Source: Chitinophagaceae bacterium (lineage in GTDB: Bacteria > Bacteroidota > Bacteroidia > Chitinophagales > Chitinophagaceae). Taken from it: a stretch of DNA of 7,926 nt. Positions 5,563 to 7,926 of this stretch are shown in pieces (within the stretch, counting starts at the first letter, position 1; the number at the start of each line of letters is the position of its first letter). Under the pieces are notes generated by a model. That model ran no database searches, was not told where the DNA came from, and saw only the letters and a program-made list of their open reading frames with translations. The translations under genes and the position numbers were made by a program. The stretch is taken from the NCBI GenBank assembly GCA_003489485.1, contig DNMB01000201.1:1-7926 (forward strand), given 5' to 3'.

Positions 5563-7926
5563 ATGAGAACCCTTCTCCATGTCTTGTTGGCGTGCACCCT
5601 TTTTCTGTTCGTGCTACCTGCCGATCTGTATGCGCAGGATAGAACAGTGACCGGTACCGTCCTTTCTGATGACAGCAAAACTGCCTTAACGGGTGTAACC
5701 ATCCGTGTAAAAGGAACGCGCCGGATCACCCAAACCGATGCCAACGGAAAATTCTCCATTAAAGTAAACACCGGAGAGATCTTGCAGATCTCCAGTGTGG
5801 GCTACGAAACCACCGATGTAAAAGTGGGTAGCGGAGATGCCATCGGCGTTAGCCTTAAAACTGCAGATAACACCCTTGGAGAAGTTGTCGTAACGGCAAT
5901 GGATATCAAAAGAAACCCAAGAGAGTTGGGATACTCCGTACAAAAGGTATCCGGTTCTGAAGTGCAGGAAACACAGCGCGAGAACTTCTTGAATAGCTTG
6001 GCCGGACGTGTAGCAGGTCTGACCCTCGATCAGACGTCTGGTGTGGCGGGCGGCTCCTCTTCGGTGGTGCTTCGCGGCTTCAACTCACTTTCACTGAGCA
6101 ACCAACCCCTTTATGTAGTGGATGGAGTTATCCTAGACAACCAAACCATCAATGAAACATCAAGTGGTGGTCAGGGAATAGGACTTGCGTCTGACCGCCC
6201 TAACCGCTCTAGCGACTATCAGAACAGAATCGCGGATATCAACCCAAGTGATATTGAGACGATCACCGTACTGAAAGGCCCTGAGGCCACCGCTCTGTAC
6301 GGAAGCCAGGCCAGCTCCGGTGCCATCGTTATTACGACCAGAAAGGCCAAGTCTAACAAACTAGCTGTACAATACGATAATAGTTTCCGTATACAAGAGG
6401 TCACCCGCTGGCCCGAGGTGATGGAAGACTATACCACGGGTATCAATGGTGTAGGCGCCAACACTTTTCAATATTTTGGACCAGCCTACGCCCCCAACAC
6501 ACAGCGATTCAATAACCGCGAAACGTTTTTTGAGACCGGAACAGCGCAGACCCATAATTTGGGTGTTGACTTTGGTGTAGGTAAATCTATGTTTCGTCTT
6601 TCTGGAAGCTATTTTGACCAACAGGGGGTAGTTCCTAACAATGATTTTCGTCGTTACAATCTGCGTATTTCCAATACCACCAAATTGTGGAAAGACAAAA
6701 TCGAGATCACGCCTGCCATTGCTCTTATCAAAACAGAGAACAATAAAGTATTGCGTAGTGCCGGTAGCTATTTGCTGAGTCTTATGATCTGGCCAAGCGA
6801 TATTGACATTACCAATTTCGAAGACCCTACCACCGGAGACAAGCTCGATCTTTTTGCCAACACCTCTGCTAACGGCGAGTATGATAACCCTCTGTTCAAT
6901 GTAAAGAAAAACAGAGCCTACGACGAAACAGATCGCAAGACCTACAGCCTTGGCATCAACATCAACCCTTACAAATGGCTAACCATTACAGGTCGATTCG
7001 GCTACGACACATATGATATGAACGGCTACTTGTTCTATCATCCTCAATCTTATTTCTTGTCTGCCGGAACAGGCGGCACGCTCGATAACTACTGGCGCCA
7101 GTACACCGGCTACAACCACACCATTACCGCCACGGCCCGTAAACAATTGGGCAAAAATTTTAATCTGCGTGTAATGACCGGAACCATGTGGCAAGACTAC
7201 GAGACCCGCATGTTCTCCGTATATGGCACCAACATTGTAGATAATGTTACCGCCAGCGGAAGTATGATCAAAAACGGCTCTGTTGTAACCGATAAGGATT
7301 TGGCTGGCATCATGGGAAATTACATGGACAGCAATGTAACCCGTAGCAGCACGCGTCTTCGTTTGCTAAGAAATGCTAGAGGAGAATACAACCTGAATCA
7401 ACTTCGTCAGCAAGCTTACTTTGGTGAGGCAGCCCTGAGCTTTAAAAACTATGCGTTCTTAAGCTATACGCATCGCTTCGAAGAAGCTTCTACCCTTCCA
7501 CTCAAAAACAGAAAATATAACTACCCAGGAGGAAGCCTTAGCGTGATCGTGAGCGATATCTTCCCCGAGCTCAAGCGCAACAGCTTGATCAGCTACTGGA
7601 AACTCAGAACTTCATTGGCCGGTACCGCTCGATTGAACACCCCCTACTCAACTCAATCTGTATTTGTAAACAACTTTGCGAGTGGTGGTGGGTTCTCTTA
7701 CGGCTTCTTCAATAACAACGAAGACCTTCGCCCAGAAAGACAAAGCACCTATGAGTTAGGTACTGAGTTTAGACTGTTCAAGAGCAGACTGAACTTCGAT
7801 ATCACATACTATAATACGCTCAACAAAGGTCAGATCATTCAGAACTTCCGTCTGAGCTATGGAACGGGCTTTGTATTGAATACGCAGAACGCGGCCTCTA
7901 CCCGTAACCAAGGTGTGGAGATCGCC
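5563..7926 (+). CDS. SusC/RagA-family TonB-linked outer-membrane transporter, N-terminal part (runs off the right edge)
   Basis: SusC-family barrels import oligosaccharides, peptides or other large nutrients across the outer membrane using TonB energy, usually with a SusD-like lipoprotein lid encoded immediately downstream (outside this window). The frame is open from the ATG at 5563 to the last base (788 codons); the family is typically around 1,000 residues, so the last barrel strands are missing. Residues 1-24 are a signal peptide (cleavage near LYA|QD). A carboxypeptidase-regulatory-like domain follows (about 29-100, TDANGKFSI and SVGYET), then the linker LGEVVVTA (105-112) and the plug (about 118-260) ending in the SusC hallmark LYGSQASSGAIVITT (245-259). 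The rest is beta-barrel, including PERQSTYELGTEF and, near the edge, NTQNAASTRNQGVEI. There is no STN domain before the regulatory-like domain, so it is not built for trans-envelope sigma-factor signalling. The substrate cannot be read from the sequence; the adjacent DeoR regulator hints at a sugar. Confidence 0.95.
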   Translation, partial: MRTLLHVLLACTLFLFVLPADLYAQDRTVTGTVLSDDSKTALTGVTIRVKGTRRITQTDANGKFSIKVNTGEILQISSVGYETTDVKVGSGDAIGVSLKTADNTLGEVVVTAMDIKRNPRELGYSVQKVSGSEVQETQRENFLNSLAGRVAGLTLDQTSGVAGGSSSVVLRGFNSLSLSNQPLYVVDGVILDNQTINETSSGGQGIGLASDRPNRSSDYQNRIADINPSDIETITVLKGPEATALYGSQASSGAIVITTRKAKSNKLAVQYDNSFRIQEVTRWPEVMEDYTTGINGVGANTFQYFGPAYAPNTQRFNNRETFFETGTAQTHNLGVDFGVGKSMFRLSGSYFDQQGVVPNNDFRRYNLRISNTTKLWKDKIEITPAIALIKTENNKVLRSAGSYLLSLMIWPSDIDITNFEDPTTGDKLDLFANTSANGEYDNPLFNVKKNRAYDETDRKTYSLGININPYKWLTITGRFGYDTYDMNGYLFYHPQSYFLSAGTGGTLDNYWRQYTGYNHTITATARKQLGKNFNLRVMTGTMWQDYETRMFSVYGTNIVDNVTASGSMIKNGSVVTDKDLAGIMGNYMDSNVTRSSTRLRLLRNARGEYNLNQLRQQAYFGEAALSFKNYAFLSYTHRFEEASTLPLKNRKYNYPGGSLSVIVSDIFPELKRNSLISYWKLRTSLAGTARLNTPYSTQSVFVNNFASGGGFSYGFFNNNEDLRPERQSTYELGTEFRLFKSRLNFDITYYNTLNKGQIIQNFRLSYGTGFVLNTQNAASTRNQGVEIA

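Noticed and set aside
5412..7194. Several minus-strand open frames of 60-120 codons
   Set aside because: All are antisense to the DeoR or SusC-type genes, with no recognisable protein features or independent start signals.

Overview
The window looks like a chromosomal segment from a member of the Bacteroidota, possibly Chitinophagia- or Sphingobacteriia-like; the family level is a guess. The reasons are a SusC/RagA-type TonB-linked outer-membrane protein with a carboxypeptidase-regulatory-like N-terminal domain, a Bacteroidota-style LptD and a long OstA-like protein, the absence of clear Shine-Dalgarno sequences at well-supported starts, and Bacteroidota-type -7 elements (TAnnTTTG) in the intergenic gaps. 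All six genes can be assigned to known families. I see no RNA gene, insertion sequence, CRISPR array or phage remnant.

Region 1 (1-4676) is an envelope-biogenesis cluster. On the minus strand, reading out of the window at base 1, is the N-terminal third or so of LptD, the outer-membrane LPS translocon. Across an 85-bp gap, a tightly overlapping plus-strand operon runs: a zinc-dependent N-acetylmuramoyl-L-alanine amidase (Amidase_3), then an MCE-domain MlaD-like protein (4-bp ATGA overlap), then a large OstA/LptA-like periplasmic protein (14-bp overlap). The cluster thus combines peptidoglycan cleavage, inter-membrane lipid transport and LPS transport.

Region 2 (4677-7926) is a DeoR-family regulator followed after 39 bp by the first 788 codons of a SusC/RagA-family transporter that runs off the right edge. 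The 97-bp gap before the regulator holds a plausible promoter. It also holds a short element not explained by the genes: four WTT(G/T)CG hexamers in exact 10-bp register, which could be an operator array for autoregulation. The SusC gene has its own perfect -7 element just after the regulator's stop codon, so the regulator may control glycan or nutrient uptake by this SusC system.

I found no convincing undescribed multi-gene system. The points most worth a second look are the phased repeat upstream of the DeoR gene, the DeoR-SusC pairing together with the regulator's altered effector-site motifs, and the fused layout of the envelope operon facing lptD.
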